A DNA stretch of 64,000 bases from Chryseobacterium scophthalmum (GTDB lineage: Bacteria > Bacteroidota > Bacteroidia > Flavobacteriales > Weeksellaceae). The DNA is taken from positions 558,001-622,000 of the forward strand of contig NZ_FSRQ01000002.1 in NCBI RefSeq assembly GCF_900143185.1, in the 5' to 3' direction. A program made the translations under genes and the position numbers. Below are positions 8,493-17,517 of the stretch, piece by piece; the stretch's first letter is position 1; each line of letters starts with the position of its first letter. Under the pieces are notes generated by a model. It ran no database searches and had not been told where the DNA came from. It saw nothing but the letters and a program-made list of their open reading frames with translations.

Positions 8493-9413
8493 CTACTCTT
8501 TCAAATAACTGTTTAGTGATTCCTGTAAATGTTTTTTGATGTCTTCAACTAAGTTTATAGGTTCAAGAACTCTTACCTCTTTTCCATACGATAAAATTTC
8601 CTGCATAAAATCGTAAGTAGGGTGGAGGAAAAACTCAAAATAAATATCTTCCGGAGTTTCTTTAGTCTCTTTCTGAGATTGGTGTAAAGGGAAACTTCTG
8701 ATGTATTCTCCCTGATGTCGGCTGCATTTCAACACAATTTTTTGAGGGTTTTGCTCGGTAAGATTCATTACACCAAAAGCATTTTTAAAATGTTCTCTAA
8801 AGTTGTATTTGTATTTTTCTCTGAATGTTTGTGGAGAAACATCCAGATAATTGATCCTGTCTAAACCGAAAGATTTCAATGCTTTGTCTTTGGTGTCAAT
8901 CGCAATGAGATACCATCGATCCTTAGATTCTTTTAACGCTAAAGGATGAACTTTTCGGGAAGTCATCAGTTTGTTTTTGTAATTGTAATGTTCAAACAAT
9001 ACAATTCTTTTGTTTCTGATGGCAAAGAAAAGATCATAAAAATGCTCAACTCCGGTAGGTTTTCTGCTTTCAAAAAAGATAAAATTGGCAAAATCGGGAT
9101 GATTGTTTAACGCATTGCTTACCTGAAAAGATTCGAGTAATTTTTGGTTGTACTCATCGACTTCCATCATCGGGCGACTTTCAATATAATACCGATTGTC
9201 ACCTTTCTTTTTGTTGTGAATAGAAAGATTAAAAAGATCTGAAATCTCACGAATATCTCTTTGCAAAGTACGAATAGAGTAGCTCTTAATTCCCGCATCC
9301 TGAAATTCGAAAGAATTCAAAAGATAATCTTCTATCTGCGAATACGTAGCCGGAGCACTCTCTAATTTCTTAATGATTAAGGCATATCTCGTAAGGTAAA
9401 AATCTTTTTTCAT
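8493..9413 (-). CDS. WYL-domain transcriptional regulator (YafY-like)
   Basis: 306 aa. N-terminal winged helix-turn-helix (about residues 5-75: YSIRTLQRDIREISDLF is the recognition-helix region), then a WYL ligand-sensing domain with the eponymous motif in DRWYLIAID, and a C-terminal WCX-like extension (EILSYGKEVRVLEP). WYL regulators sense ligands, often nucleic-acid fragments or nucleotides, and repress or activate genes; some control phage defence. The promoter carries a perfect CGACA-N5-TGTCG repeat, and close relatives of this site precede the toxin-island genes, so autoregulation and control of that island are inferred, not shown. Confidence 0.85.
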   Translation of the reverse strand: MKKDFYLTRYALIIKKLESAPATYSQIEDYLLNSFEFQDAGIKSYSIRTLQRDIREISDLFNLSIHNKKKGDNRYYIESRPMMEVDEYNQKLLESFQVSNALNNHPDFANFIFFESRKPTGVEHFYDLFFAIRNKRIVLFEHYNYKNKLMTSRKVHPLALKESKDRWYLIAIDTKDKALKSFGLDRINYLDVSPQTFREKYKYNFREHFKNAFGVMNLTEQNPQKIVLKCSRHQGEYIRSFPLHQSQKETKETPEDIYFEFFLHPTYDFMQEILSYGKEVRVLEPINLVEDIKKHLQESLNSYLKE

Positions 9414-9432
9414 TTCGTATCGTTTTCTAAAA

Positions 9433-9466
9433 CAAATATATGCGGTAAATGCGACAAATAGTGTCG
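9433..9466 (-). promoter_or_regulatory. promoter A: inverted repeat + TATATTTG before the WYL gene
   Basis: Perfect inverted repeat CGACA-AATAG-TGTCG at 9452-9466, 11 bp, then TATATTTG (9433-9440 on the minus strand). Start of transcription is expected near 9426, 13 nt before the ATG. The canonical -33 TTTG is absent; the repeat occupies its place. Confidence 0.65.
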
Positions 9467-9533
9467 TGTTTTATTTTTTCTTTGAAAGTTTTTTGGAATT
9501 TGTTTTTTAATGATGAGCGGTTGTAATTAAAAA

Positions 9534-9556
9534 GCCGCACGATACAATCGTGCGGC
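9534..9556 (-). terminator. terminator closing the toxin-island transcript
   Basis: Perfect 10-bp GC-rich stem GCCGCACGAT / ATCGTGCGGC with a 3-nt loop; on the minus strand it runs into TTTTT. It lies ~40 bp past the last gene of the toxin/immunity run. Confidence 0.85.
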
Positions 9557-9596
9557 AACAAAAGGAAACTATAGTTATCTTTGGTTTAAATTAATT

Positions 9597-10030
9597 TTAA
9601 TCTAATAGGTTAAAAGGATCTTTTCCATCTTCTAAGTACAGTTCAAAAAATTCTAATAAACTATTTGTTAGTTTTGGAAAAGAGTTTTTTTCTTGACCTT
9701 CAGCATAACCATAAACAGGAGGATTATCTCCTCCATTCAATTTAAAAAAAGCAAATAAATACCCTTGATGACTGTTAAATACAAATATATTTTTATCATT
9801 AATTTGAGAAATTAAGTTTGTTTTATTGTCTTCTTGTAATTGTTCTATCAATCCATCTTTATTGGTATGATTTCCAAAAACATTATCAAAGAAAATAGAT
9901 TCACCAACAAAACCGCCTCTTGAGTAGTCATCCTTTCTCTCCATATTGTATCCAAAATTTTGTAAAAATTCTTTATAACATAATGGTAGTTTTTTATTAA
10001 TATTTTTTCAATTCTATTTAAATAATTCAT
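9597..10030 (-). pseudogene. SUKH (SMI1/KNR4-like) immunity gene broken by a one-base frameshift
   Basis: Two frames together give one SUKH protein. The first (ATG at 10030) reads MNYLNRIEKILIK; the second resumes as KKLPLCYKEFLQNFGYNMERK and runs through GGFVGESIFFDNVFG to the stop at 9597. Adding one A to the A-run near 9985-9990 would join them. LPxxYxxFLxxxG is the family's N-terminal signature. SUKH proteins are the commonest immunity proteins of bacterial polymorphic toxins. An ATG at 9944 opens only the C-terminal 115 residues. The break may be real decay or a homopolymer sequencing error. Confidence 0.7.
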
Positions 10031-10129
10031 TTCTTTTACCCAAACTTTAATTATTTCAATATTAGGAAAGTCTTTTTTTAAAAGAATAATATCAGCACAA
10101 TTATCACAAATTTTTAAATCTGAAACAAT
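10031..10129 (-). pseudogene. C-terminal stump of a deaminase-like toxin
   Basis: A 33-codon open stretch directly upstream of, and in frame with, the SUKH start. It reads SDLKICDNCADIILLKKDFP then NIEIIKVWVKE. The CxxC followed by ~10 residues and FPNI(E/K) is the usual ending of nucleic-acid-deaminase toxin domains, whose CxxC binds zinc. The frame is closed upstream by a TAA at 10130-10132, so nothing else of the toxin remains. This is the silent toxin-tail plus immunity cassette often seen downstream of polymorphic toxin genes. Family call by motif only. Confidence 0.45.
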
Positions 10130-10159
10130 TTATTTTCGAAGTTAATTTAATAAAAAATA

Positions 10160-10178
10160 CGGCAACTTGTGGTTGCCG
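10160..10178 (-). terminator. terminator after the immunity-like gene
   Basis: Stem CGGCAAC / GTTGCCG with a 5-nt loop; on the minus strand it is followed by ATTTTTTATT. It ends the EndoU toxin/immunity unit before the SUKH cassette. Confidence 0.75.
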
Positions 10179-10188
10179 CTAGGTAATT

Positions 10189-10560
10189 TTATTTCCGATT
10201 TTCAGTGACAAATTTTTTAAAACTTTCCAAAATTTCTAACATTTCATCTAACGAAATTGTAAGTATTGCATTTTCATCATTTCCATGCATATCATAAATA
10301 TCTACTCCTCCATTTGGTAATGTAGGATCTGCAGGATCGGGTTTCAATGCGATTGCTTGAAAGCCTGATTGATTGCCAAAGCCATAATCATCCAATTGTA
10401 AGTTTTTTGTCTTTTTTACACCTTCTATTATTTCTATAATATAATCCGATGTTTCATTTCCTTCAAAAATTCTTGACAAAAAAGAATATGGTTTATCGAA
10501 TTTCATTAATAAAAATTCTTTGTCAAATGGTTTCCATTTATAACATTTATATTTTACCAT
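10189..10560 (-). CDS. probable immunity protein for the EndoU toxin
   Basis: 123 aa, no signal peptide, acidic. I recognise no named family; visible features are a basic N-terminus (KYKCYKWKPF), a central strand region GFGNQSGFQAIALKPDPADP, GGVDIYDMHGN, and a C-terminal helix DEMLEILESFKKFV. It starts 18 bp after the EndoU nuclease gene on the same strand. In polymorphic toxin loci this place is normally taken by the cognate immunity protein, so that role is inferred from position. Confidence 0.6.
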   Translation of the reverse strand: MVKYKCYKWKPFDKEFLLMKFDKPYSFLSRIFEGNETSDYIIEIIEGVKKTKNLQLDDYGFGNQSGFQAIALKPDPADPTLPNGGVDIYDMHGNDENAILTISLDEMLEILESFKKFVTENRK

Positions 10561-10578
10561 AATTTATTATTTAAATAT

Positions 10579-11280
10579 TTAAAATATAGGAAATGCAGTT
10601 CCTATCTCTCTAGTTGTATTGTTAATATAAAAAGTAACTTCTATATTATTTGTAGTTGTTCCAATAAACTTATCAGCATTACTCGGATCTACAATTTTAT
10701 TTTTCCATGCAACAGCTACTTCTTCTAAAATTCTTTGCTTATCCCAGTTTTTAGGAAACATTGTAGTTTGGATAACATTTCCATTAGGTGCAAGTTTATC
10801 TATCCAATTTCCACCAACATCTTTCATTTGGACTTCTGCATGATAAATTTCATCATCTAATGGATTTGGAGGTCTTCTACTTCCTGGCTTAATTCTATTA
10901 ATGATATTATCTAAGAACTCCTCACTATGTACTCCTTTTGTTGAAGGTAACCGTCCTCTTCTACGCACAAGTGTTGTTCTCAAATGTCCGTGAAAAATAT
11001 GATCTATTAAATCATTAAGGTTTCGTCTTGAAATTTCATTTATAAAATCTCTGTAAGCTATTTTTCTACTTTCACTTCGTGCTAATTCATCCAAATACTC
11101 ATTCGCCGTTTTCCCTTCCTTTTTGGCTTTCTTCTCAATATCATCTAAAAGATAATCAAATTTTTCTTCTGGAATATCTTCAAAATAAGTAATTGTTCCC
11201 TCTTTATTTTTAAGAGTACATAATTTTTCTCCGTCCTTTATTTTTGTATCAAAAATAATACAATTCCACATATTTCCCAT
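10579..11280 (-). CDS. EndoU-type nuclease toxin
   Basis: About 233 aa from the ATG at 11280; a GTG at 11304 would add 8 residues. The C-terminal half matches bacterial EndoU RNases: DHIFHGHLR (first His), KGVHSEEF (second His), HAEVQMKDVGGNW, TTMFPKNWDKQRILEEVAVA, and a closing strand pair ending REIGTAFPIF. EndoU domains are metal-independent RNases used as toxins in contact-dependent and secreted systems. It starts just after the stop of the 587-aa gene, in another frame, and an immunity-like gene follows. Either it is coupled to the large gene, or it was once its C-terminal domain. Confidence 0.8.
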   Translation of the reverse strand: MGNMWNCIIFDTKIKDGEKLCTLKNKEGTITYFEDIPEEKFDYLLDDIEKKAKKEGKTANEYLDELARSESRKIAYRDFINEISRRNLNDLIDHIFHGHLRTTLVRRRGRLPSTKGVHSEEFLDNIINRIKPGSRRPPNPLDDEIYHAEVQMKDVGGNWIDKLAPNGNVIQTTMFPKNWDKQRILEEVAVAWKNKIVDPSNADKFIGTTTNNIEVTFYINNTTREIGTAFPIF

Positions 11281-11288
11281 AGTTTCAT

Positions 11289-13052
11289 TTATTTTATTGG
11301 ACACATATTAAATACGCCGTTTTCGTACTTGGTAGGTCGAAGTCCTATTTTCTCAAAGAAGTCCCGCGACTTTTGGCCAAAGAAATCTTCGTACGCTTCT
11401 TTTAGGAAATCTCTCAGTTTCTTTCCTACATTAAAGATTTCTTCTATCCAGATTTTTAATTCATCAAATAGCGCTTTAGCACCTTTTTTCAATTTGATAA
11501 AAATCTCACTTACAAAATCGATCAGAGAAACCAATATTCCTCCTGTAAAACTGATTCCAGCAAACATTGCTTCCTGCATTTTTTTAAGAGGACTTCTCAT
11601 AAATTCGAGCGTTTTATCAATTAGCCTAACCGCAGCTGCAGTACCTCCGGTAAGTAAGGTTTCAAGGATAATATCTATAATTAAACCTATAATATATCCT
11701 GCATAATAATATACCTGCTCAAGAGAGATATTAGGTGCCTGTGTAGTGATCCACTGATATATTTTTTGGGTTGTAGTTATCTGAAAACTTACCCATTCAA
11801 ATAGAAATTTATCGATCTCAAATTTTTCCATTGCTTCAGAAAACTGCTCAAAAAATTCTAATACATAATCTGCTACTATTGATGGGTCTTTATGAATGTC
11901 TTGCAAAGCGGCTAAGCCTTTAAAGAGTAAAGCTATGATTGAAAAAATACCCGCAATAATATCTATCAAGCTATTATAAATCCCACATAGCAATGCATTC
12001 ACACAACTGATAGATTTGGCTGCTAAAAACTGTAAATATGGTGTGTACTTCTGAAGTTGCCCTTTTAGAGAATCCAATCCATTAAGAAAGTTTTGTGAAA
12101 TTTTATGAAGCATGGTTGCAAAACTTTCGGGAAGCTTACTTGTTATTGTGGAAATAATTTTAGTAAATTTTGCCTTTTTGCTATCTACAATCTCAAAGAA
12201 TTTATCGAATATTCCTTTTATAATATTTTCACCAGCATTAAAATTCTTTTGGGGTTCATCATAAACTGAATGATTGTAGAAAGGTTTTAGGTTCTCCCAA
12301 ACTACAGCCGGAACAATAAATGGGTTGTAATTTTCGACAGCAGGATTCCAATCTACTTCTTCCAGTCTCAATTTTTGAATTTCTTTTGCGATATCTTTTT
12401 CAAAAAAATCACCTAATTTATTGAAGGCTGCTCCCTGAAAAAATTCGACTATGTTTTTAAAAGTTGAATCTTTGATTCTTAATAACCAACTTAAAAATGA
12501 TTTTCTATTAGCCAATGCTCCTTTTTCAATAAGATTTTTAAAATTTTCTGCGGTAATTCTTACATTGCGCATATTAACAAAATACTGCAGCTTAACAAAG
12601 GGTATTTTAGATACATCTTTTATTTGAGGTGAAACTTTTATCCGCATTATGGTATTTATATTAGAATCACTATGGATTTCTAGAAAAATATTTACAGATT
12701 CTTCTGTAGGAACAAATGAGTTGTACATACTAAGAAGCTGTAAGCCATTTTTAGACATATAAATATTTACTACAATATCATCAAACTTAGATGTATAGTT
12801 GGGAATAATGACTGGGTCAATTGTTTTTTCATCAATCTGTAGAGTTTCGTCGTCAGTGTAAACATTATAATTATTTGTAGAAATATCTGGAACTCCATTA
12901 TAAAATTTATCAGCTAATTCTCTTTCAGAATAAGTAGTGAAGATGTTTTCTTCTTGGTTTTTTGATAGCTCATTCCATTTGTTTTTTGAATATTTATTAA
13001 AAGAAGGAGCGTTTATATTACTTTTCATTTCTGTATTTTTAGTATTAAACAT
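11289..13052 (-). CDS. 587-aa protein with hydrophobic helices, upstream partner of the EndoU toxin
   Basis: No family recognised. Residues 1-150 look like a soluble beta-rich region (IVVNIYMSKNGLQLLSMYNS). From ~330 on there are several hydrophobic or amphipathic helices (LIDIIAGIFSIIALLFKGLA; YAGYIIGLIIDIILETLLTG; GISFTGGILVSLIDFVSEIF) alternating with Lys/Glu-rich helices. No signal peptide. The layout (soluble N-part, membrane-active middle, nuclease encoded right after) resembles the translocation part of polymorphic toxins. It ends NMCPIK 8 bp before the EndoU ATG, probably in one transcript with the 1362-aa gene. Confidence 0.6.
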   Translation of the reverse strand: MFNTKNTEMKSNINAPSFNKYSKNKWNELSKNQEENIFTTYSERELADKFYNGVPDISTNNYNVYTDDETLQIDEKTIDPVIIPNYTSKFDDIVVNIYMSKNGLQLLSMYNSFVPTEESVNIFLEIHSDSNINTIMRIKVSPQIKDVSKIPFVKLQYFVNMRNVRITAENFKNLIEKGALANRKSFLSWLLRIKDSTFKNIVEFFQGAAFNKLGDFFEKDIAKEIQKLRLEEVDWNPAVENYNPFIVPAVVWENLKPFYNHSVYDEPQKNFNAGENIIKGIFDKFFEIVDSKKAKFTKIISTITSKLPESFATMLHKISQNFLNGLDSLKGQLQKYTPYLQFLAAKSISCVNALLCGIYNSLIDIIAGIFSIIALLFKGLAALQDIHKDPSIVADYVLEFFEQFSEAMEKFEIDKFLFEWVSFQITTTQKIYQWITTQAPNISLEQVYYYAGYIIGLIIDIILETLLTGGTAAAVRLIDKTLEFMRSPLKKMQEAMFAGISFTGGILVSLIDFVSEIFIKLKKGAKALFDELKIWIEEIFNVGKKLRDFLKEAYEDFFGQKSRDFFEKIGLRPTKYENGVFNMCPIK

Positions 13053-13072
13053 TTTATTAATTTTCTTTTTTC

Positions 13073-13126
13073 AAACCCATGAGAATATAAGGCAGCACAG
13101 AAAAGTGCTGCCGAATACATGGGTTT
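13073..13126 (-). other. nested hairpin between the 1362-aa and 587-aa genes
   Basis: Outer stem AAACCCATG / CATGGGTTT encloses an inner perfect stem GGCAGCAC / GTGCTGCC. There is no T-tract on the minus strand, so it may be a processing or partial-attenuation structure rather than a terminator. Confidence 0.5.
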
Positions 13127-13143
13127 TATAGTTTAAAAAAAGC

Positions 13144-16100
13144 TTAGACTAAAAACTTAGAAAAAGAAGCTTGGTTCTCATATTCTTCAGCGGATAATGG
13201 TTGCCCTTGTTTATCCAGAATTCTTGGAAGCCCGAAATCTACTTTTGGCAAAGTAACTTTCAGATAAGTGTCTGCATCGGTAGTAAAAGCAAACTGCTTT
13301 TCAGGTTCTGCTTTTACATCAGCAAAGTCAAAGTTTTTAATCAGTCTTGCGTTTACTTTAAAGGTAATTCCGTTTTCTCCGGTAGGATAGGCTTCTACAC
13401 CTTCAATTTGTGAAAGTTCTTCTGCAATACGTTTGTAAAGCTTTATTGAAGATTCAGATTCAGGAATGCCATCTATTTCAAATGTATTTCCAAGACATTC
13501 AAATGTTTTAGGATAAACACCGGCATCTTTAAAATCCTGAATAGTTTTAAATGAAATATCATCCATTTCATTAAAACTGATTTCCATCCATTTGTCTGCA
13601 GACTGACCAATCTGATTGTTGTTAAGCGCAAAATTAGTTGTACACATTTCACCTAACTGATCGTCAAACTTTACTCCTGGTTCGCAGTTGCAAGGCAATG
13701 CTTTTTCTACTTTTAAACCGATAGAATCTGCCTGAAGAATTGTTAGCGAAGTAGGAATTTTTTCTCTCCACGGTTCGCCTTGTTTTTTACCTAATGCAGA
13801 ACGCATTTCGTCTACAATTGATAAGAATAATGGGTCGTCGATTACAGGAACTTCACCACCGTTCCAGATTTGTCCGGTTGCAAGGAAATGTCTTACAGCT
13901 TCTTCAAATCCTGGTCTTACCGTAACAATTACTCTCGCCATACCCGACTGCATAAATGCCCTGAATGTTGGGTCGTTATCATCAAACTGATACATTTTAT
14001 CCCAGTTATTTCTATTACCCCAATAGTAAGGATAGAAATAGTAGCTCATAATATCCCATTCGAACGCCTGTTCCATAAACTTAACAAAAGCAGCATACTG
14101 ATCTAATTTTGCATCTACTTTAATATCTGTATTTAAGAATGTTTCTTCCCCTGAAGAATAACCGTTGTTATGATATTTACCTTTACCAAATGTTAATTCA
14201 ACATTTGTATTTTGATTAATCATATAAGAGATACAGTTTCTTCTTAAAATTGTATTCTCAATTTTTCTGTAGAAGCCAGGATTTGAACCTTTGATTTGTA
14301 CCCCTAAAGCTTTTGCTTCTGCTAAAGCCTGATTGTATTTTTCTAATTCAACTTCGTAAGCTTCGATAATTTTGTTGAAAATAATCTGTAACCCTTCCTC
14401 ATTCAGGGTACAAGTAAGTGTAACGTTAGCTTCTAAAGAGTAAAATCTGTCTGTTGAAATGCTTACAGGAACTACACCTGATATATTAGATATTAATCCA
14501 TTTGAAGAGAAAATTCCATCTGTAATGTTAGTTAATGCTCTAACATTACCAACATTTATGTTTAAAAGAGTATTGCCATCTTTAGTATATTGCTTCCCAC
14601 CTCCGCTAATGGAGAAATAATTAGCGCTATATCCCACAGGTACTTCAATTTCTTTTTGTAGACCTACAGCACTGGTCATATGATTGCTGGATCCAATATC
14701 GGTAACTAAATCTCTTCCATATGCGAAGCCTTTAGATAAAAATATTTTAGTCAAAGGAAACTGACCTAATTCAACATTGTAGACCCCTATCCAATGTTTC
14801 AAAATTGTTTCTCCTAATGCTCCATTTAGGTATGAAAAATCTTTCATTCTCATTTGGAAAGCTTCCTCACTTCTTGGATCAATAGGTTTTACCAATTTTT
14901 CAGAGGCATCAATCATTTTTACTCCTAGAGAATGTAATTTTGCAGGCTCAGGAATCATAAATTCAAACATCATACGTTTACCGTAATTATAGATTTGATT
15001 TTTTACTACTTTATCTACCCATCTGTAAACTCCTACGACATGATTGCTTCCTTTAGTATTGTCGAAACCATGTTTGTTGTTTTCTTCATATTCTTCTAAA
15101 ACTTTGTCAATGCGTTCTTCTTTTATCTTAGTTACAATTCTGTCTAAAGCTCTTGCTGTAATATCCTTGGCTTCTGTAACCGCCTGTCGGTTACTTTCCT
15201 CTTTAGAATTGTGAGTAGCAAACCCTGCGGAAATACCATAATTAACCGAACCACTTGGGTATGTGTTAGAACCATTTACGAAGGTAGAAAGATTCATGTC
15301 TCTTGCTTCTTGTGCCATTTTAGAGATCTCACTCTGCATTTCGTGTCTTTCGGTAGTCGTGGTATCTGTAAGCTTTTCTTTTTCAGATTCTGTAGACTTT
15401 GTGGTTTGCGACTCGCTTCGTTTTAATCTTCTGGTAGAACGCTCTTTGTATTCACGAGCCATAATGTTTTCGATGTGCGCAACATCTCCTTCTACATAGC
15501 AATATGTGCTTTGTTCTACTTTTAAATAATCTGCGACACCAATATTTTTCATTCCAAATCCTGAAGGAATGAAAGAAGATGTTTCAGAAGGATGATATGG
15601 TGGGTTCTCTGGATTTTCAGGTGTTTCTGTTTTTGGTGGTTCAACAGGCATACATCCATCAGCTCCTCTGAAGGCGTATTGTTTAGTAATTCTGTCTAAA
15701 TTATCCGGATCAATAACTAATTTAACATTAAAACGATAAGTAATCCCATCTTTTGATGTCAATTCTCCTTCTATAACAAATTCTTCAACTTGGTAGGTTT
15801 TAGAAGTGGGGATTCTAGGCAGATCAAACAATAGATAAGATCCTCCGCCCAGAGAAGATAAGCTTGTTGATGAAAGTTCTATATCTTTCACAAACGTCTT
15901 ATATTTTGCTGAAGCGATTTCAATATTGCTATTTAAAGCTAAAATTATGCTCCATTCTGTTGAACTTCGTCCGTAAGTTTTTACGCTGAAAGGAATATAT
16001 CCTGCAGTAGCAAAATTATTATTTACAGGGATTACAACACCTCCAACTGTGGCAGAAACCTGTTGGTTAAGTACTGTGTTATTCAATACCGTTTGCTGTA

Positions 16101-17232
16101 AAGCTTGATTATTTTGAGTGATGTGCTGATTCAATTCTTCAAATGAAGTAATTTCAGCTACAGCATCTGTAAGAATAGCTGTTCCAAATAATCTATTTAA
16201 TGTGTTTTGATCATGCGATTTTAAGGATCTGACTAATTGTGCTGAATCAATTTCCGGAGTTTCAAATTGGAAATCAAATTCCGGCATTTCTGCATACGGA
16301 ATCGTGATTTTCATAATTTCATCTTTGATACGATGCAGTTCCATATCCAGTTCACTGTTTGCGTAGAATTTTTCAGGATTGGCAACGCTAAGCTGAGTTA
16401 GATAATTAATTCTGTTCTCTAGAATTGATTTTTTTCTGTCTGCTTCAGCCGAATCTTTTCGAACGGACTCAATAATAGGTTTTACCTCTTTTTCATATTG
16501 AGTATAAGCTTCCTTATAAGTTTTGTCATAGTTTTTTTTGTACGTTTTTTCTAATTTTAATAAAGATTCTGTAAGGTTCTCATTTTCTTTAAGCATTAAA
16601 GTGGCTTCTGCAAACTTCATTGCTTTGTTATCGAACATAACTTTCTGAGATACAGAAGATGTTGATGTTCCATTAGAATCTGCAGAGGATACTTTAAATA
16701 GTTCTTTTGGTAAAACTACTTTTGCTTTTTTCATATCTTCAAAAGCTTCTTCAGACTGATCGTAGTTTTCAAGAATATGCGCCAAATGAAGAAGTTGCAT
16801 AATCAGTTCTTTTGCATAAAAATCTTTTTGAGTAACTACCTGATAAGTAAGATTATCCCAAAGAACATGATCAACGGTTAAAGCTCCGAACGTTTTGCAA
16901 AGCGCAATCTGTTTGTCAAATTCTTCTTTTGTAGCCGTAGATTTATTTCTTGCAACCCAGATCGCAAAATCGTAAAATTTAGGATAAAGAGTTTTTAAAG
17001 AATCTTCAGAATGTATCGTAAACCCACTAATTGCTGAAGGATTTTTAAATACAGATTGTAAGTTTGTTGTGGAATTTACTAAAGGATCGATTTTACTTGA
17101 TGCTTTTGCCTGTTTGCTTCTGAAGATAAATCTTCTTTCTTTATTTTTCGGATCTGATAATTCTGGGTTTCTCATTGCTGCAAATCTGAATAGCGTTTGC
17201 GAAGAGTTATTTGTGTTTAAATTTGTTGACAT
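13144..17232 (-). CDS. 1362-aa protein of unknown family (core of the toxin island)
   Basis: No signal peptide and no family I can name. Residues ~205-300 form a long charged coiled-coil (LTESLLKLEKTYKKNYDKTY). The middle has strand-rich parts with a Pro-rich linker (PPKTETPENPENPPYHPSET) near 560, then a second helical region (KEERIDKVLEEYEENNKHGF). Near 1110-1190 is an aromatic block with YFYPYYWGNRNNWDKMYQF and GMARVIVTVRPGFEEAVRHF that looks like a conserved module. Size, coiled coil and the tail-fibre gene upstream suggest a structural or delivery role; this is inference. Its promoter (17388-17421) is of the shared island type with a ~150-nt leader. Confidence 0.6.
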   Translation of the reverse strand: MSTNLNTNNSSQTLFRFAAMRNPELSDPKNKERRFIFRSKQAKASSKIDPLVNSTTNLQSVFKNPSAISGFTIHSEDSLKTLYPKFYDFAIWVARNKSTATKEEFDKQIALCKTFGALTVDHVLWDNLTYQVVTQKDFYAKELIMQLLHLAHILENYDQSEEAFEDMKKAKVVLPKELFKVSSADSNGTSTSSVSQKVMFDNKAMKFAEATLMLKENENLTESLLKLEKTYKKNYDKTYKEAYTQYEKEVKPIIESVRKDSAEADRKKSILENRINYLTQLSVANPEKFYANSELDMELHRIKDEIMKITIPYAEMPEFDFQFETPEIDSAQLVRSLKSHDQNTLNRLFGTAILTDAVAEITSFEELNQHITQNNQALQQTVLNNTVLNQQVSATVGGVVIPVNNNFATAGYIPFSVKTYGRSSTEWSIILALNSNIEIASAKYKTFVKDIELSSTSLSSLGGGSYLLFDLPRIPTSKTYQVEEFVIEGELTSKDGITYRFNVKLVIDPDNLDRITKQYAFRGADGCMPVEPPKTETPENPENPPYHPSETSSFIPSGFGMKNIGVADYLKVEQSTYCYVEGDVAHIENIMAREYKERSTRRLKRSESQTTKSTESEKEKLTDTTTTERHEMQSEISKMAQEARDMNLSTFVNGSNTYPSGSVNYGISAGFATHNSKEESNRQAVTEAKDITARALDRIVTKIKEERIDKVLEEYEENNKHGFDNTKGSNHVVGVYRWVDKVVKNQIYNYGKRMMFEFMIPEPAKLHSLGVKMIDASEKLVKPIDPRSEEAFQMRMKDFSYLNGALGETILKHWIGVYNVELGQFPLTKIFLSKGFAYGRDLVTDIGSSNHMTSAVGLQKEIEVPVGYSANYFSISGGGKQYTKDGNTLLNINVGNVRALTNITDGIFSSNGLISNISGVVPVSISTDRFYSLEANVTLTCTLNEEGLQIIFNKIIEAYEVELEKYNQALAEAKALGVQIKGSNPGFYRKIENTILRRNCISYMINQNTNVELTFGKGKYHNNGYSSGEETFLNTDIKVDAKLDQYAAFVKFMEQAFEWDIMSYYFYPYYWGNRNNWDKMYQFDDNDPTFRAFMQSGMARVIVTVRPGFEEAVRHFLATGQIWNGGEVPVIDDPLFLSIVDEMRSALGKKQGEPWREKIPTSLTILQADSIGLKVEKALPCNCEPGVKFDDQLGEMCTTNFALNNNQIGQSADKWMEISFNEMDDISFKTIQDFKDAGVYPKTFECLGNTFEIDGIPESESSIKLYKRIAEELSQIEGVEAYPTGENGITFKVNARLIKNFDFADVKAEPEKQFAFTTDADTYLKVTLPKVDFGLPRILDKQGQPLSAEEYENQASFSKFLV

Positions 17233-17247
17233 TTTAAAATTGTTTTG

Positions 17248-17323
17248 GTTTTTAAGATTAAAATTTTTGGAAGCTCTTTTTAGTAGAAATCTTTCCGAAA
17301 TAGGCTTATTTTTTTAAGTGGTG
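17248..17323 (-). repeat. leader block shared with the tail-fibre gene (copy 1)
   Basis: In the 5' leader of the 1362-aa gene. Strongly similar to 20430-20503: both contain TTTTTAAGATTAAAATTTT, then GAAGC(T/C)(T/C)CTTTTTA, then a CTTATTTTTT-AAG(T/G)(T/G)GGT run. The two leaders therefore share ancestry beyond the promoter itself. Confidence 0.6.
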
Positions 17324-17387
17324 TAAGGCTATGAAATATCCACTCAGATTCTTAATCATAAATAGGTGGAATGATGTATTGTGAATA

Positions 17388-17421
17388 CAATAATAGTGTC
17401 TGAAAGCGACAAAACTTGACG
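17388..17421 (-). promoter_or_regulatory. promoter B of the 1362-aa gene
   Basis: CGACA-AAACT-TGACG at 17407-17421 (minus-strand sense CGTCAAGTTTTGTCG), 11 bp, then TATTATTG (17388-17395). Expected transcript start near 17381, giving a leader of ~150 nt. Confidence 0.6.
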
Positions 17422-17517
17422 CAGAATAATAGAAAGTAGCTTTTAAATTAGTGTTTTGGCACTTTTGTAAGTCCCTTTTTTAACTAATCTTCTTTCTTTG
17501 TATTAATTATAGTTTCG

